A stretch of DNA of 64,000 bases from Saccharomonospora amisosensis (GCF_011761185.1 NZ_JAAOYM010000001.1:1798001-1862000); one strand, 5' to 3'. Shown: positions 34,966-46,454, counted from the stretch's first letter. Notes: generated by a model from the sequence alone, not told the origin. Program-made: numbers and translations.

Positions 34966-35150
34966 CTGTGGCGCCATCTTGACGGCGGCACCGGCCGCCT
35001 GCGTCACCGTTCGAGGGCTTCCGGTGGCGAGTCAACAACCCTTTGCCGTTGGTGCAGGCGTGCAGGGTGTGAACGCCGAAGCTCTGAGCCAGGCTCGCCT
35101 CCCGGCCTCGGAATGCACCGTCAGACCCTGACCACCCTCGGTACCGCCTT

Positions 35151-35253
35151 CTAGATCTCCTCCGCCGCTGTGCTGTCCACGCCGTCGTCGGTGATGAAGG
35201 GGTCGATGTCCTTCAGTTCGGCGAACCGGGTGAAGTAGTCGTTGCCCACCTTA
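35151..35253 (-). pseudogene. DeoR-type regulator, C-terminal piece (split by IS)
   Basis: The sequence encodes KVGNDYFTRFAELKDIDPFI, then TDDGVDSTAAEEI and a stop, the C-terminal end of a DeoR/FruR-like sensor domain. Removing the IS5 element at 35254-36394 and one copy of its TTA duplication joins this in frame to RCVLLADLTK at 36395-36508. The insertion is therefore clean. Confidence 0.75.
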
Positions 35254-35303
35254 AAGCGTGTCTTACGTGGCTTGATTGGTGTGTTGGTGCATGATCGTCT
35301 GCT

Positions 35304-35663
35304 GTGGGTGATCGGTTCGCGAAGCGGTTGGTGCCGGACGAGCTGTGGGTGTTGGTGGAGCCGTTGATTCCGCGGTTCAAGCGTCGTCCGCAGGGTGGGG
35401 GCACGGCGCCTGTGGATGGTCGGGCGGTGTTCACCGCGATCGTGTACGTGCTGACCAGCGGGTGTGCCTGGCGAGATCTCCCGCCCAGCTTCGGGGTGTC
35501 CTTCCAGACCGCGCACCGCCGCTTCACGCAGTTGACCGAGGCTGGGCTGTGGTGCAGACTTCACCAGGCAGTGCTCGACGAACTCGGCAGCCAGGGGTTG
35601 CTGGACTGGTCCCGCGCCATTCTCGATGGAGCGACGGTGCGGGCGAAAAGGGGGGATCCATGA
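35304..35663 (+). pseudogene. IS5-type transposase, N-terminal part
   Basis: MGDRFAKRLVPDELWVLVEP and SGCAWRDLPPSFGV closely match the first frame of the intact element at 32260. It reaches the AAAAGGGGGG frameshift site, but beyond it intron sequence begins instead of the second transposase frame. The transposase C-terminus (AWLTGYRRLTLCYERKASNF, then FKKLRRLTT and stop) survives at 36257-36385. Inactive. Confidence 0.8.
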
Positions 35664-35674
35664 CCAGGCCCAGC

Positions 35675-36169
35675 CTGCGCTGGGTCATGGAGACCTCCAT
35701 GCTCAAGACCCTGGCAGGCAAGCACCGCTCGACAGTGTCGAAGATGGCGGCCAAGCACAAAGCCAAGATCCTGACACCGCACCGGCCGCGCACCTGCTTC
35801 GAAGCACGCATCGAACGCAAGAACAGGCAGCCACTGGTCGCACGGTTCGGTGAGACACCACTCCACCGGCAGAAAACGGCGACGGTCATCGACCGCCAAC
35901 CGATCCGGGTCGACTATCCGCACAAGGAACTCGTGTCCCGACTTCTCAAGGACACCTGGGAGATCTGCCAGCAAGCGGGCGACGTTCAGGTCCACCACGT
36001 CCGCAAACTCGCTGATCTCGGTCAACCCGGGCCGCTTCAACCCCTGTGGGCCAAGGCCATGACCAACCGGCGGCGCAAGACCCTCGTGGTCTGCACCTCC
36101 TGCCACGACCAGGCCCACAGACAGCCAGTCACACGGCACTCACGCAGTAGTCACCGGAGAGCCGGATGA
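35675..36169 (+). pseudogene. Group II intron maturase, C-terminal (domain X/HNH) fragment
   Basis: The fragment begins LRWVMETSMLKTLAGKHRST, continues KMAAKHKAKI, RTCFEARIERK and VARFGETPL, and ends with an HNH-type endonuclease: VQVHHVRKLADL, then CTSCHDQAH with CxxC pairs (CQQAG is degraded at the first pair). The RT domain is absent. Stop at 36167-36169, just before domain V, the normal place. Confidence 0.8.
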
Positions 36170-36253
36170 TCGGGAAACCATCACGTCCGGTTTGGCGGGA
36201 GGCCGCGCGGAAAAGGACCAGCCCGAAGGCTGGCACCTCGCCGCGCGGCCGAC
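36157..36253 (+). ncRNA. Group II intron domains V and VI (second intron)
   Basis: GAGCCGGATGATCGGGAAAC pairs with TCACGTCCGGTTT to form domain V. A GCCGCGCGG ... CCGCGCGGC stem with an inner AGCCCGAAGGCT hairpin forms domain VI. The intron ends near 36253, where transposase coding sequence resumes. Confidence 0.65.
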
Positions 36254-36394
36254 CCATCCGCCTGGCTCACCGGCTACCGCCGCCTGACCCTCTGCTACGA
36301 ACGCAAAGCCAGCAACTTCCTCGCCTTCCTCACACTGGGCGCCGCCATGACCTGCTTCAAGAAACTCCGACGACTCACCACATGAGACAAGCTC

Positions 36395-36508
36395 TTAGTG
36401 AGATCGGCAAGCAGCACGCATCGCCTCGCGCTGGCCGTGGTGCTGGTGCAGGACCTCGACGCGGAAGGCACCGGGGGCTCGAAGGGCAAGGCCGCTGATG
36501 CCGGACAC
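36395..36508 (-). pseudogene. DeoR-type regulator, middle piece
   Basis: The last codons before the IS read RCVLLADLTK, the conserved DeoR segment. Upstream codons resemble SGISG and GAFRVEV-like parts of the sensor domain but shift frame. The N-terminal HTH part is missing because a deleted IS5-type element lies at 36509-37098. Position next to ptsI suggests a former fructose-PTS regulator (FruR). Confidence 0.55.
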
Positions 36509-37098
36509 TGAGCCTTTGCCAACCCGCCGGATGGCCAGGTCAGGGCGTGTGTGGCGTGGGTCGTGGCACGGGAGGCGTTCGTGATCCTCGACGGTACTCT
36601 GCTGCGCATCGACCGTGTCGGGATGGCGTCGGGCTACGACCGCGCCTTCTACTCTGGCAAGTACAAGACCCACGGGCTGAACGTGCAGGTCATCGCCGAC
36701 CCGAGCGGCCGCTTGGTGTGGATCTCACCGCCGCTTCCCGGCGCCCGCCACGCTATTGGGGGCCGCCCGCGAGCACGGCATCATCGACGCTCTCACCGCG
36801 CACGAGATCCCCGCCGCCGACACCGCCTACCAGGGCGCCGGTCCCACGGTCGCGGTCCCGCAGCGGCGCCGACGTAAGGACCCCGACACCGGCCGCTACC
36901 GCAAACTGTCGCAGAACCAGAAGGACGTCAACACCGCCCACGCCCGCCGCCGCGGGCCCGGCGAGCGGGCCAACGCCGAACTCAAGAACTGGCCGATCCT
37001 GCGCAAGATCCGGTCCAGCCCGAACACCGCCGACAAGCTCATCGCCGCATTTCAGACGCTCATGATCGTCAGCTCTTGATCAGGTTGGCAAAGGCTCA
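36509..37098 (+). mobile_element. Deleted IS5-type element with intact ends (590 bp)
   Basis: TGAGCCTTTGCCAACC at 36509 and its exact complement GGTTGGCAAAGGCTCA ending at 37098 are 16-bp perfect inverted repeats. The interior carries only the C-terminal two thirds of a transposase in two frames. The N-terminal HTH part typical of this group is missing. A clear target duplication is not visible. Confidence 0.75.
36551..37079 (+). pseudogene. IS5-type (DDE_Tnp_4) transposase, C-terminal part
   Basis: AFVILDGTLLRIDRVG, YSGKYKTHGLNVQVIAD and GRLVWISPPLPGARHA give the first catalytic Asp region. After a frameshift near 36755 the frame continues EHGIIDAL, ADTAYQGAG, QKDVNTAHARRRGPGERANA and ELKNWPILRKIR, ending at 37079. 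The HTH start is missing, so it is dead. The complementary HTH fragment of a similar transposase is at 430-632. Confidence 0.8.
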
Positions 37099-37118
37099 CT
37101 GCACCTGAACCCGGCACG

Positions 37119-38650
37119 TTGTCGGGGCAGGAGCGCGACACCGCAGCCGGGCCACTGGGCGGACTGGGGGTCAGCCCGGGCCGCACGGCGGGGCCGGTAT
37201 TCCGGATGGCTCTGCCGCCCGGGTTGCCGCCGGAGGTCCCGGTCACCGAGCCGGATCGCGAGATCGCCGTGGCGGCCGAGGCCCTGCGGGCGGTGTCCGA
37301 TGAACTGCGTCGGATCGCCGACGAGGGCTCGACCGCCGATGTGCTCGAGACGGCGGCGCCGACCTGGCCGACATCCGTGACCGCGCCGTCGCCGGGGTGC
37401 TCGGCCTGCCAATGCCACGAGTGCCGAGACCGGGCGTGCCCATTGTGCTCGTGGCCGAGGACCTCTCACCCGCCGACACCGCCCGACTGGACCCTGCCAA
37501 GGTGCTCGCGCTCGTCACTAGCCGTGGTGCGGCGCCACAGGACACACCGCGATCCTCGTCAGATCGCGTGGCCCGCCCGCCGTGGTGAGCTGCCAATTAA
37601 TCCTCGACCTCGCGGAAGACACCGTGGTGTCGGTCGACGGCACGACCGGGATCGTGGCCACCGCTGACGACAAGGAAGCCGTTGCTATCAGGCAGGCCGC
37701 GCAGCGGGAGCGGGACCGGCAGCACGCGGTTACCGGGCCCGGCCGCACCGCCGACGGCCACCCGATACCGCTGCTTCGCAACATCGGTGGCGCCACCGAC
37801 CTCGCAGGGGACACCGCCCGGCATCGAGGGCGTCGGCCTGCTGCGCACCGAGTTCCTCTTCCTGCACCGGACTGACCCGCCGACGACGGACCAACAGCAG
37901 CGGGCCAACACCGAGGTGTCCGCCGCCCTGCCTGGCCGCAAGATTGTGGTACGTAGCCTCGACGCGGGCGCCGACAAGCCGCTGCCCTTCCTCGGTTTCG
38001 CACCAGAGGACAACCCGGCACTCGGCGTTCGCGGCCTTCGGACCGCCCGCGAGCGCCCCGACGTGCTCACCGACCAGCTACGATCCGTCGCGAACGCCGC
38101 CGCGCGACCACCGGCGCCGACGTGTGGGTGATGGCGCCTCTGGTCCCCACGGCGGCCGAGGCGGGCAGCTTCGCCGAACAGGCTCGGGCGGCGGGCCTAT
38201 CCACAGCGGGCGCGATGATCGAGGTGCCCGCGGCCGCGCCGCGGGCACGCCAGCTGCTGGAGGTCGTCGACTTCGTCAGTATCGGCAGCCACGACCTCGG
38301 CCAGTACACGCTCGCGGCCGACCGCACCAACGGCGCGCTCGCGGACCTGCTCGACCCCTGGCAGCCCGCACTCCTGGAACTCATCGCCACCTGCGCCGAG
38401 GCGGGCAAGGTCGAGGACAAACCCGTCGGAGTGTGCTGCGAGGCCGCGGGCGACCCGCTGCTGGCGCTGGTCCTCACGGGCATGGGGGTGACCAGCCTTT
38501 CGGTGTCGGGCCCGAACGTGGCGCCGGTGCGCGCGGCACTGGCCGCGCGCACCAGGAGCGAGGCCGAGCACCCTTGCCCGGCTGGCGCTCGCGGCCCCTG
38601 ACGCGGCGACGGCCCGCAACGCCGTCGCCGCACAGGTGCGTTCGGGGTGA
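37119..38650 (+). pseudogene. ptsI: PTS enzyme I (phosphoenolpyruvate-protein phosphotransferase), decayed
   Basis: Fragments in three frames follow enzyme I order: LGVSPGRTAGPV and an amphipathic EIAVAAEALRAV helix; VPIVLVAEDLSPADT; the swivel-domain active-site motif GATGHTAILVRSRG with the phospho-His; GIEGVGLLRTEFLFL; KIVVRSLDAGADKPLPFLGF; PEDNPALGVRGLR; MIEVPAAAPRARQLL; DFVSIGSHDLGQYTLAADRT; and the catalytic-Cys region VGVCCEAAGDP. At least four frameshifts and a missing stretch after SVANAAA make it non-functional. It normally passes phosphate from PEP to HPr for sugar uptake. Confidence 0.88.
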
Positions 38651-38659
38651 AGGCCGTGG

Positions 38660-39820
38660 TCAGTCCGCGCGCGCCGCGTCACCGAGCGCGCTGCGGGCGA
38701 TGATGACCTGCTGGATCTGGCTGGTTCCCTCGTAGATGCGAAACAGCCGGGCGTCGCGGTAGAAGCGCTCGACCGCCACCCCCGCCATGTAGCCCGCGCC
38801 ACCGTGGACCTGCACCGCGCGGTCGGCGACGCGCCCGACCATCTCGGAGCAGAAGTACTTCACGGCGGCTGGACCGGCGATCTTGTCCCTGCCCGCGTCG
38901 TAGTCACGCGCCGTCTCCAGCACCATGGCCCTTCCTGCGCGGTAGTCGGTCATCGAGTCGGCGATCAGGCCCTGCACCAGCTGGAATCGAGCGATCGGCT
39001 TGCCACCCGCCTGCCGCGTCCTCGCGAACGCCACCGACTCGTCCACCAGCCGGTTGGCCATCCCGACGCACATCGCCGCGATGTGGACCCGGCCGTGTGC
39101 GAGGCATTTCGCCGCGATCCGGAAACCGTTGTCGATCCCGGCCTCACCACCGACGACGGCGTCGGCGGGAACGCGCACGTCGTCGAGGTGGACGTCGGCG
39201 GTCCACGCGCCTCGCTGGCCCATCTTGCTGTCCTTCGGGCCGACGGAAAGTCCTGCGGCGTCGGCCGGTACGAGGAAGGCGGAGATGCCACGGCTGCCCG
39301 GCGCGTCGGGGTTGGTGCGGGCGAAGACCATGATGACGTCGGCGACGGGGGAGTTGGTGATGTAGCGCTTGGCGCCGTTGATCACCCAGTCCGACCCGTC
39401 CCGGCGTGCCGTGGTGGTCAGGGTGGCGGGATCGGAGCCGGCGTCCGCCTCCGTCAGCCCGAACGAGGCGGTGACCTCGCCAGAGGCCAGCCATGGCAAC
39501 CACGCCTTCTTCTGCTCCTCGGTGGCACCCTCCAGCAGGACGTGCCCCGCGATGCCGTTGTTGGTACCGAACAGCGAGCGAAGCGCGGGCGTGGTGTAGC
39601 CGAGTTCGAACACCAGTTGGACTTCCTCGGTGACATCGAGGCCGAGCCCGCCGTACTGCTCGGGGATCGTGAAGCCGTACAGCCCCATGGACTTGCACTG
39701 CCGCACCAGGTCGGCGGGGATCTCGTCCCGTTCCTCGATCCGCTCCTCCAGCGGGACCACCTCGTTGCGTACGAACTCGCGCACCGAGGCGATCACATCA
39801 GCGAGGTCAGCCGGGTCCAT
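38660..39820 (-). CDS. Acyl-CoA dehydrogenase
   Basis: A 386-residue flavoenzyme with the family signatures ALTEADAGSD-like FGLTEADAGSDPATL, WVINGAKRYITNS, the C-terminal VQVHGGAGYMAGVAVERFYRDAR split motif, and YEGTSQIQQ, whose Glu is the usual catalytic base. It oxidises acyl-CoA to enoyl-CoA using FAD. ATG 39820 gives MDPADLADVIASVREF; the open frame to 39961 is upstream shadow. No clear operon partner. It converges with the ptsI remnant, 9 bp apart. Confidence 0.9.
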   Translation of the reverse strand: MDPADLADVIASVREFVRNEVVPLEERIEERDEIPADLVRQCKSMGLYGFTIPEQYGGLGLDVTEEVQLVFELGYTTPALRSLFGTNNGIAGHVLLEGATEEQKKAWLPWLASGEVTASFGLTEADAGSDPATLTTTARRDGSDWVINGAKRYITNSPVADVIMVFARTNPDAPGSRGISAFLVPADAAGLSVGPKDSKMGQRGAWTADVHLDDVRVPADAVVGGEAGIDNGFRIAAKCLAHGRVHIAAMCVGMANRLVDESVAFARTRQAGGKPIARFQLVQGLIADSMTDYRAGRAMVLETARDYDAGRDKIAGPAAVKYFCSEMVGRVADRAVQVHGGAGYMAGVAVERFYRDARLFRIYEGTSQIQQVIIARSALGDAARAD

Positions 39821-39991
39821 GTCAGGTCTCGCTCTCGTTCGGTTCGGGTCTCGCGCAGCTGAGTATGCGAGACGGATGCACCGGTTGTCGTGTGGCCGTG
39901 CGACAACAACGTGCTGTTTTCGCGGCGATCGGGCCGCCACGGCGGGGCTGATCCGATACATTGGTCTCGATCATCGCCGACCGGAGGGGCT

Positions 39992-40789
39992 ATGAGCGGG
40001 GACGCAGCACCCGACCCGGGCTCAATGCCGGGGGAGAAGTCCGATCGGCAACTCGCCCGGAAGTGGCTGCGGCAGCAGGTCTCGGCCAGGCCCGCCGTCC
40101 ACGGCCGGATCGAGGACCTGCACCGCAAGGCACGCACGGCCGCTGTCACCGCCCGTGCCGCGCGGAAGCGACGCAGCAGGCAGGACCGGTTGCGCGCCAC
40201 CCCGGTGACCGACCTGTCTCGCAAGAGCGCCGATGCCAACCCGATGTACCTGACCCGCGTCGGTGTGCTCACCGCCGAGCACATCCTCGAACTGGGGGCG
40301 GGCAAGCTCCGCGCACGCGCAGGCATCGACGCCAACATGGCGACGAAATGGGTGTCCGCCGCCGAGTCCGTCAAGGCCCCGCGAGACGGCGACGGCCTTC
40401 CCGCCACCCACCCCCGGGACTGGGCCGAGGAGGACGTGAATCTCGTACGCGCCCTGCTGGTGCTCGACTCCGTCGAGACGTTGCGGTACGCACCACACAC
40501 CCAGGGTCTTTCCTACGCCAGCGACCGGGCGAAGGCGCTGTTGCGCGCGACAGGCTGGCCGAGGTGGAAACTCAACCCGGCGGCCCGCGAAGGCACGATG
40601 CGAAGCATCGCCGAACTGGCCGAGTGGGTCGCGTCGGGGCAGGCCGAAGCGCACCTGCCGCAGGTGGACAGCCACCTCGCCAGGCATCTTGGTGCCGTGG
40701 AACAGCTTGGCGCCCCCGAGCAGGTCGCGCGGCTGTGGGAGTACAAACGCGAGGACCTGCTGGCGTTGCTGGACAAGGAAGTCCCGTAG
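39992..40789 (+). CDS. Uncharacterised protein of the caspase cassette
   Basis: A 265-residue soluble protein, start ATG 39992 with GGAGGGG directly upstream. A basic, helical N-terminus (RIEDLHRKARTAAVTARAAR) is followed by VGVLTAEHILELGAGKLRAR and MATKWVSAAESV, which looks like a helix-hairpin-helix or other small helical fold, then Trp-rich helices (WAEEDVNLVRALLVLDS, WPRWKLNPAAREGTM) and a charged end (LWEYKREDLLALLDKEVP). No catalytic motif is visible. It lies 46 bp upstream of the EACC1 gene in the same direction, so it is probably part of the cassette. A DNA- or RNA-binding or adaptor role is a guess. Confidence 0.6.
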   Translation: MSGDAAPDPGSMPGEKSDRQLARKWLRQQVSARPAVHGRIEDLHRKARTAAVTARAARKRRSRQDRLRATPVTDLSRKSADANPMYLTRVGVLTAEHILELGAGKLRARAGIDANMATKWVSAAESVKAPRDGDGLPATHPRDWAEEDVNLVRALLVLDSVETLRYAPHTQGLSYASDRAKALLRATGWPRWKLNPAAREGTMRSIAELAEWVASGQAEAHLPQVDSHLARHLGAVEQLGAPEQVARLWEYKREDLLALLDKEVP

Positions 40790-40835
40790 CCACCCGGTGG
40801 ACGCATCGCAGCCGACCTGGTGGAAGGAGAATTCG

Positions 40836-41201
40836 GTGGAGGAGTCGGTCAGTCTGTCGCTCGACGTTGAGGACGCGACGGGCGGCCTGGCCGATCTGGG
40901 GCAGTGGCTGCGGCAGGAACCCGAACTGCGCGGTCTGGTCCAGCGGGTCCGCAAGCCGCCGGAACCCGGCCACATGGGCTCGCTGGCGGAGGTCCTCGTC
41001 GCGGTCGGTGGCGGTGGTGGCGTACTGGTAGTGCTCGCCGAGTCGCTGAAGGCGTGGCTGAACCGGCCCAGGCACGAGGGTGTCAAGCTGCGTGTCCGCG
41101 ACAGCCGACGTGGTCGGACCATCAGCATCACCGCGCGCGACGCCGACGAGGTCGAGGTGATCCTTCGTCGGCTGCTCGAACCCGGCGGGGACGGGCAGTG
41201 A
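40836..41201 (+). CDS. EACC1-type effector-associated constant component
   Basis: A 121-residue protein that fits the EACC1 pattern. After a short beta-rich start (ESVSLSLDVEDATGG) comes GSLAEVLVAVGGGGGVLVVL, a Gly-rich membrane-like helix. Then AESLKAWLNRP and a C-terminal charged alpha/beta part (VKLRVRDSRRGRTISI, DADEVEVILRRLLE). EACC1 proteins were named by Aravind and colleagues as invariant partners of varied effectors in bacterial conflict systems. GTG 40836 has AAGGAGA upstream. Its stop overlaps the caspase start (GTGA). Confidence 0.65.
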   Translation: MEESVSLSLDVEDATGGLADLGQWLRQEPELRGLVQRVRKPPEPGHMGSLAEVLVAVGGGGGVLVVLAESLKAWLNRPRHEGVKLRVRDSRRGRTISITARDADEVEVILRRLLEPGGDGQ

Positions 41202-42597
41202 GGCTGCCGGACCCGCAGCGGTCCAGCGCGGTGTTGCTCGGCGTCGGGGCCTACCGCCACCTGCCTTCGCTGCCGGGGGCTCACGACGGCGCGGTGGCGC
41301 TGCGGGAAGCGCTCACCGACCCGGTCTCCGGCTCGCTGGAACCGGAAAGGTGCGTGCTCCTTCCCGAGCACATCGGCAGGCAGGAGGCGGGCCGGGCGGT
41401 CGTGGCGGCGGCGAGCCAGGCGGAGGATCTGCTGCTGCTGTACTTCGCCGGTCACGGTGAGCTGGGCCGTCGCTCGGACCTGTACCTGCTGCTCAGCGAC
41501 ACCACCGCCGACGACATGGCGTTCAGCGGTCTCAGCTACGACAACATCCGGGATGTCGTGCTCGACAGCGACGCCAGAGCCAAGATCGTGATCCTGGACT
41601 GCTGCTACTCGGGAAGCGCGCTTGGCACCGCCATGTCCGCGGCCACCGCGCTGGTCGACGAGATCGACATCGAGGGGACGGCCGTGCTGACGTCGGCGCC
41701 ACCACAGGCCACGTCCAGAATCCTCGACGGCGAGAGCTACCCGGCCTACACCGGCAGGCTGCTGGCGTTGCTTCGCGACGGCATCGTGGGCGGGCCCGAA
41801 CTGCTCACCCTGCCGGTGCTGCACAGGCAGCTGCGCCGATCGCTGCTAGCCGCGGGGCTTCGACCGCCGCAGGCCAAGTTGAACCCGTTGCTCGACCAAC
41901 TCGGACTGGTCCGCAACCGAGCGGGGACACGTCAGGCGCCGCCGGCAGCGGGAACCACCGTTGCCGACGAGCCGCCGCCGCGGCCCGTGCAGCCACCGCG
42001 CCCGACACGGGCGCCGCGGGCTCCGGTGAGCGACGAGCCGATCCCCGACGACGAGCTGCAGCGGTTGGCTCAGAGCCCGAACCCGCGTGACCGGGCCGGC
42101 GCGTACCAGGCGTTGCTGCGCGACCCGGGCAGCCTGATGAACGCATTCGGGCCCACCGCGGCTCCTCGGACACCGCCGCGCCCCGCCGCCAGCGCCAGTC
42201 CGGAATCCTCCGCCACGCTCCGCCGCGTTCTGTCCTTCCTCGGCCGCCCCGGTTACGGCGCGTTTCTCGCGTTCATCGGAGTCGCGGTGATTCACGATGT
42301 CGTGTCGGACTCCGTGGTGGAGCACGAGTTCGGCGCGAACCCGGGTTATGTCACCTCGGGCATCGTCATCGTCTGCCTCGCTGCCGTATTCGTCGCGCTC
42401 GCCGAGTGGCGGGGCCGGTGGCGTCGTGGAGTGCTCGGCTCCGCCGGCATGGGCAGCTTTCTCGCTGCCCTCGGTGCGACGCTCACCTTCGGTGACGGGG
42501 TGTGGCCGATCGTGCTCGGCGCGCTCCTCGTCCTGGGCTGTACCGGTGCCATCAGGCTGCTGCGGGTACGAGCGACCCGTGGTGGCGAAGCACCGGG

Positions 42598-42613
<16 letters not shown>
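41198..42613 (+). CDS. Membrane-anchored caspase-like protease (peptidase C14)
   Basis: A 471-residue protein. Residues 8-230 form a caspase-fold peptidase: AVLLGVGAYRHLPSLPGAHD, then LLLYFAGHGE with catalytic His86, and VILDCCYSGS with catalytic Cys136, followed by TAVLTSAPPQATS. A Pro-rich low-complexity linker (PPPRPVQPPRPTRAPRAP) and a short SPNPRDRAGAYQALL helix lead to four transmembrane helices at about 345-460. The GTG start overlaps the EACC1 stop by 4 nt. This suggests an effector that cleaves proteins or triggers cell death at the membrane on a signal; activation is unknown. The last 16 bp overlap the convergent UvrA-like gene. Confidence 0.85.
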
Positions 42614-44982
<2,369 letters not shown>

Positions 44983-45051
44983 CGTGGTCTCCGGTTGTCG
45001 AATGCGGACCGTCGCCGGCGCGGTCGCGCCGACGACTGCCACCCGCGGGGC

Positions 45052-45459
45052 TCAGCTCAGTTCGTTGATACGGACCAGGTTGCCCGAGGGGTCGCGGAAG
45101 GCGCAGTCGCGCACCCCGTACGGCTGGTCGGTCGGCTCCTGCACGACCTCGGCGCCGCTGGCTTGGAGCCGGTCGAACACCGCGTCGAGGTCCTTGGTGG
45201 CCAGCGTGACGGCGCCGTAGGTGCCCTTGGCCATCATCTCCGTGATGACGCGTCGCTCGTCGTCGGTGACGCCGGGGTCAGCGGCGGGCGGGTGCAGCAC
45301 GATGGCATTCGCCTGGCCGGGGGGACCCACCGTGATCCAGCGCATCCCCTGGTATCCAACGTCGTTGCGCACCTCGAAGCCGAGGGTGTCGCGGTAGAAC
45401 CCCAGGGTGGCGTCCGGGTCGTCGTGTGGCAGGAAGGTGTAGTGAATGCTGATGTCCAT
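45052..45459 (-). CDS. VOC family protein (glyoxalase/bleomycin-resistance fold)
   Basis: A 135-residue protein with the paired beta-alpha-beta-beta-beta module: HYTFLPHDDPDATLGFYRDTLG at the N-terminus, then GAVTLATKDLDAVFDRLQASG and CAFRDPSGNLVRINELS at the end, where the last Glu is the usual metal ligand. The start at 45459 matches the family; the longer frame is not convincing. It lies 5 bp below the AraC regulator, so they form a unit. Substrate unknown. Confidence 0.82.
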   Translation of the reverse strand: MDISIHYTFLPHDDPDATLGFYRDTLGFEVRNDVGYQGMRWITVGPPGQANAIVLHPPAADPGVTDDERRVITEMMAKGTYGAVTLATKDLDAVFDRLQASGAEVVQEPTDQPYGVRDCAFRDPSGNLVRINELS

Positions 45460-45464
45460 GCCGG

Positions 45465-45917
45465 TCACGCTAGTTGTGGCCGTTTGACCGACGCTTCTTG
45501 ATTCCTGACCGGTCGCGTGACCTGTTTGGTGACGCACGACGGCACGCCCGCCATGTCGTTGGCCGCGTCGCGCCGGTAGGTGCTGGGCGGCACGCCCACC
45601 AGTTCGGTGAAACGGGTGCTGAAGGTGCCCAGCGAGGAGCAGCCGACCTCGAAGCACACCTCTGTGACGCTGAGGTCGCCCCGGCGCAGCAGCGCCATCG
45701 CCCGCTCGATACGCCGGGTCATCAGGTAGGAGTAGGGCGACTCGCCGTAGGCCTGCCGGAACTGGCGGCTGAGGTGTCCCGCCGACATGTTGACGCCGCG
45801 GGCGAGCGCCTCGACGTCGAGCGGCTGCGCGTACTCCCTGTCGATGCGGTCGCGGACCCTGCGCAGCCGCGCCAGGTCGCGCAGCTGCTGCGCTGAGGGG
45901 GAGGGTCTGCTGCTCAC
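45465..45917 (-). CDS. AraC family transcriptional regulator
   Basis: A 150-residue regulator that is mostly the DNA-binding domain: LDVEALARGVNMSAGHLSRQFRQAYGESPYSYLMTRRIERA contains the first helix-turn-helix and SVTEVCFEVGCSSLGTFSTRFTELVGVPPSTYRR the second, in pieces typical of AraC/XylS. There is no sensor domain, so it may act constitutively or respond through a partner. GTG 45917 is the likely start; GTG 45959 is also possible. It controls or is co-transcribed with the VOC gene. Confidence 0.8.
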   Translation of the reverse strand: MSSRPSPSAQQLRDLARLRRVRDRIDREYAQPLDVEALARGVNMSAGHLSRQFRQAYGESPYSYLMTRRIERAMALLRRGDLSVTEVCFEVGCSSLGTFSTRFTELVGVPPSTYRRDAANDMAGVPSCVTKQVTRPVRNQEASVKRPQLA

Positions 45918-46022
45918 AACCGAGATGCTACGTCGCGGGGGCGACACAGCGGCGCACATCCGGCCGATCTGCCCGGCACGCGGCGCGGTCGTACCGGCAC
46001 GAACCGCCGGTGACGCACGCCT

Positions 46023-46454
46023 TCAGTCGCTGACGTTGGCACGCAGCCGGTCGAGCAGGTGCTCCAGGTGCGAGACGTCGTCGCGGCCGAGCCCGTCGCG
46101 TAGCCGGCGGTCGAACATGACCGCTGCTTCGCGCATCCGGTGGAACGCCATTTCTCCCTGTTCGGTGAGTTCGACCAGGTGGACCCTGCGGTTGCCAGGG
46201 TCGCGCCGCCGGGTCACGAGCCCGTCGTTCTCCATGCTGTTGAGGTGCTGGGTCAGGGTGGCGCCCTGGATGCCGACGGCGGCGGCGAGCTCGCGTTGAC
46301 TGGCCAGTGGCCGGGTTTTCAGTGACATCAGCACCAGCCAGCTGGGGCGTGAACCGCCCGTTGCGGCGAGCGCTTCGTCGAAGGCCTGACTGACTGCCTT
46401 GGCAGTGTTGGCGAGCCTGAGCCCGAGCGGTGGCCCGGCCGGTGGTGACGGCAT
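46023..46454 (-). CDS. MarR family transcriptional regulator
   Basis: A 143-residue winged-helix protein with LASQRELAAAVGIQGATLTQHL as recognition helices, NSMENDGLVTRRRDPGNRRVHLV as the wing, and ELTEQGEMAFHRMREA as the dimer helix. It is divergent from the gene pair at 46668-47413. A dyad at 46500-46512 upstream is the likely operator. It may sense aromatic or oxidative compounds; ligand unknown. Confidence 0.88.
   Translation of the reverse strand: MPSPPAGPPLGLRLANTAKAVSQAFDEALAATGGSRPSWLVLMSLKTRPLASQRELAAAVGIQGATLTQHLNSMENDGLVTRRRDPGNRRVHLVELTEQGEMAFHRMREAAVMFDRRLRDGLGRDDVSHLEHLLDRLRANVSD

Larger units (their letters stand above)
35254..36394 (+). mobile_element. IS5-type element carrying a group II intron 3' half
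   Basis: Left end AAGCGTGTCTTACGTGG and the complement at the right (GAGCTTGTCTCATGTGG) are degenerate inverted repeats, flanked by TTA (35251-35253, 36395-36397). Inside, the transposase N-terminal frame (35304-35663) is followed, not by its catalytic part, but by the maturase end, domain V and domain VI of a group II intron, then by the transposase's last 43 residues. A chimera made by intron insertion and internal deletion. Confidence 0.8.

Noticed and set aside
34966-35150. Possible start of a 1-phosphofructokinase (fruK) after deoR
   Set aside because: fruK would be expected next to a FruR-type gene, but no sugar-kinase motif is readable on either strand in this stretch.
25672-38650. 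Prophage or integrative conjugative element
   Set aside because: No integrase, phage structural, relaxase or conjugation genes are visible. The region consists of IS elements, introns, pseudogenes and a few glycan genes.
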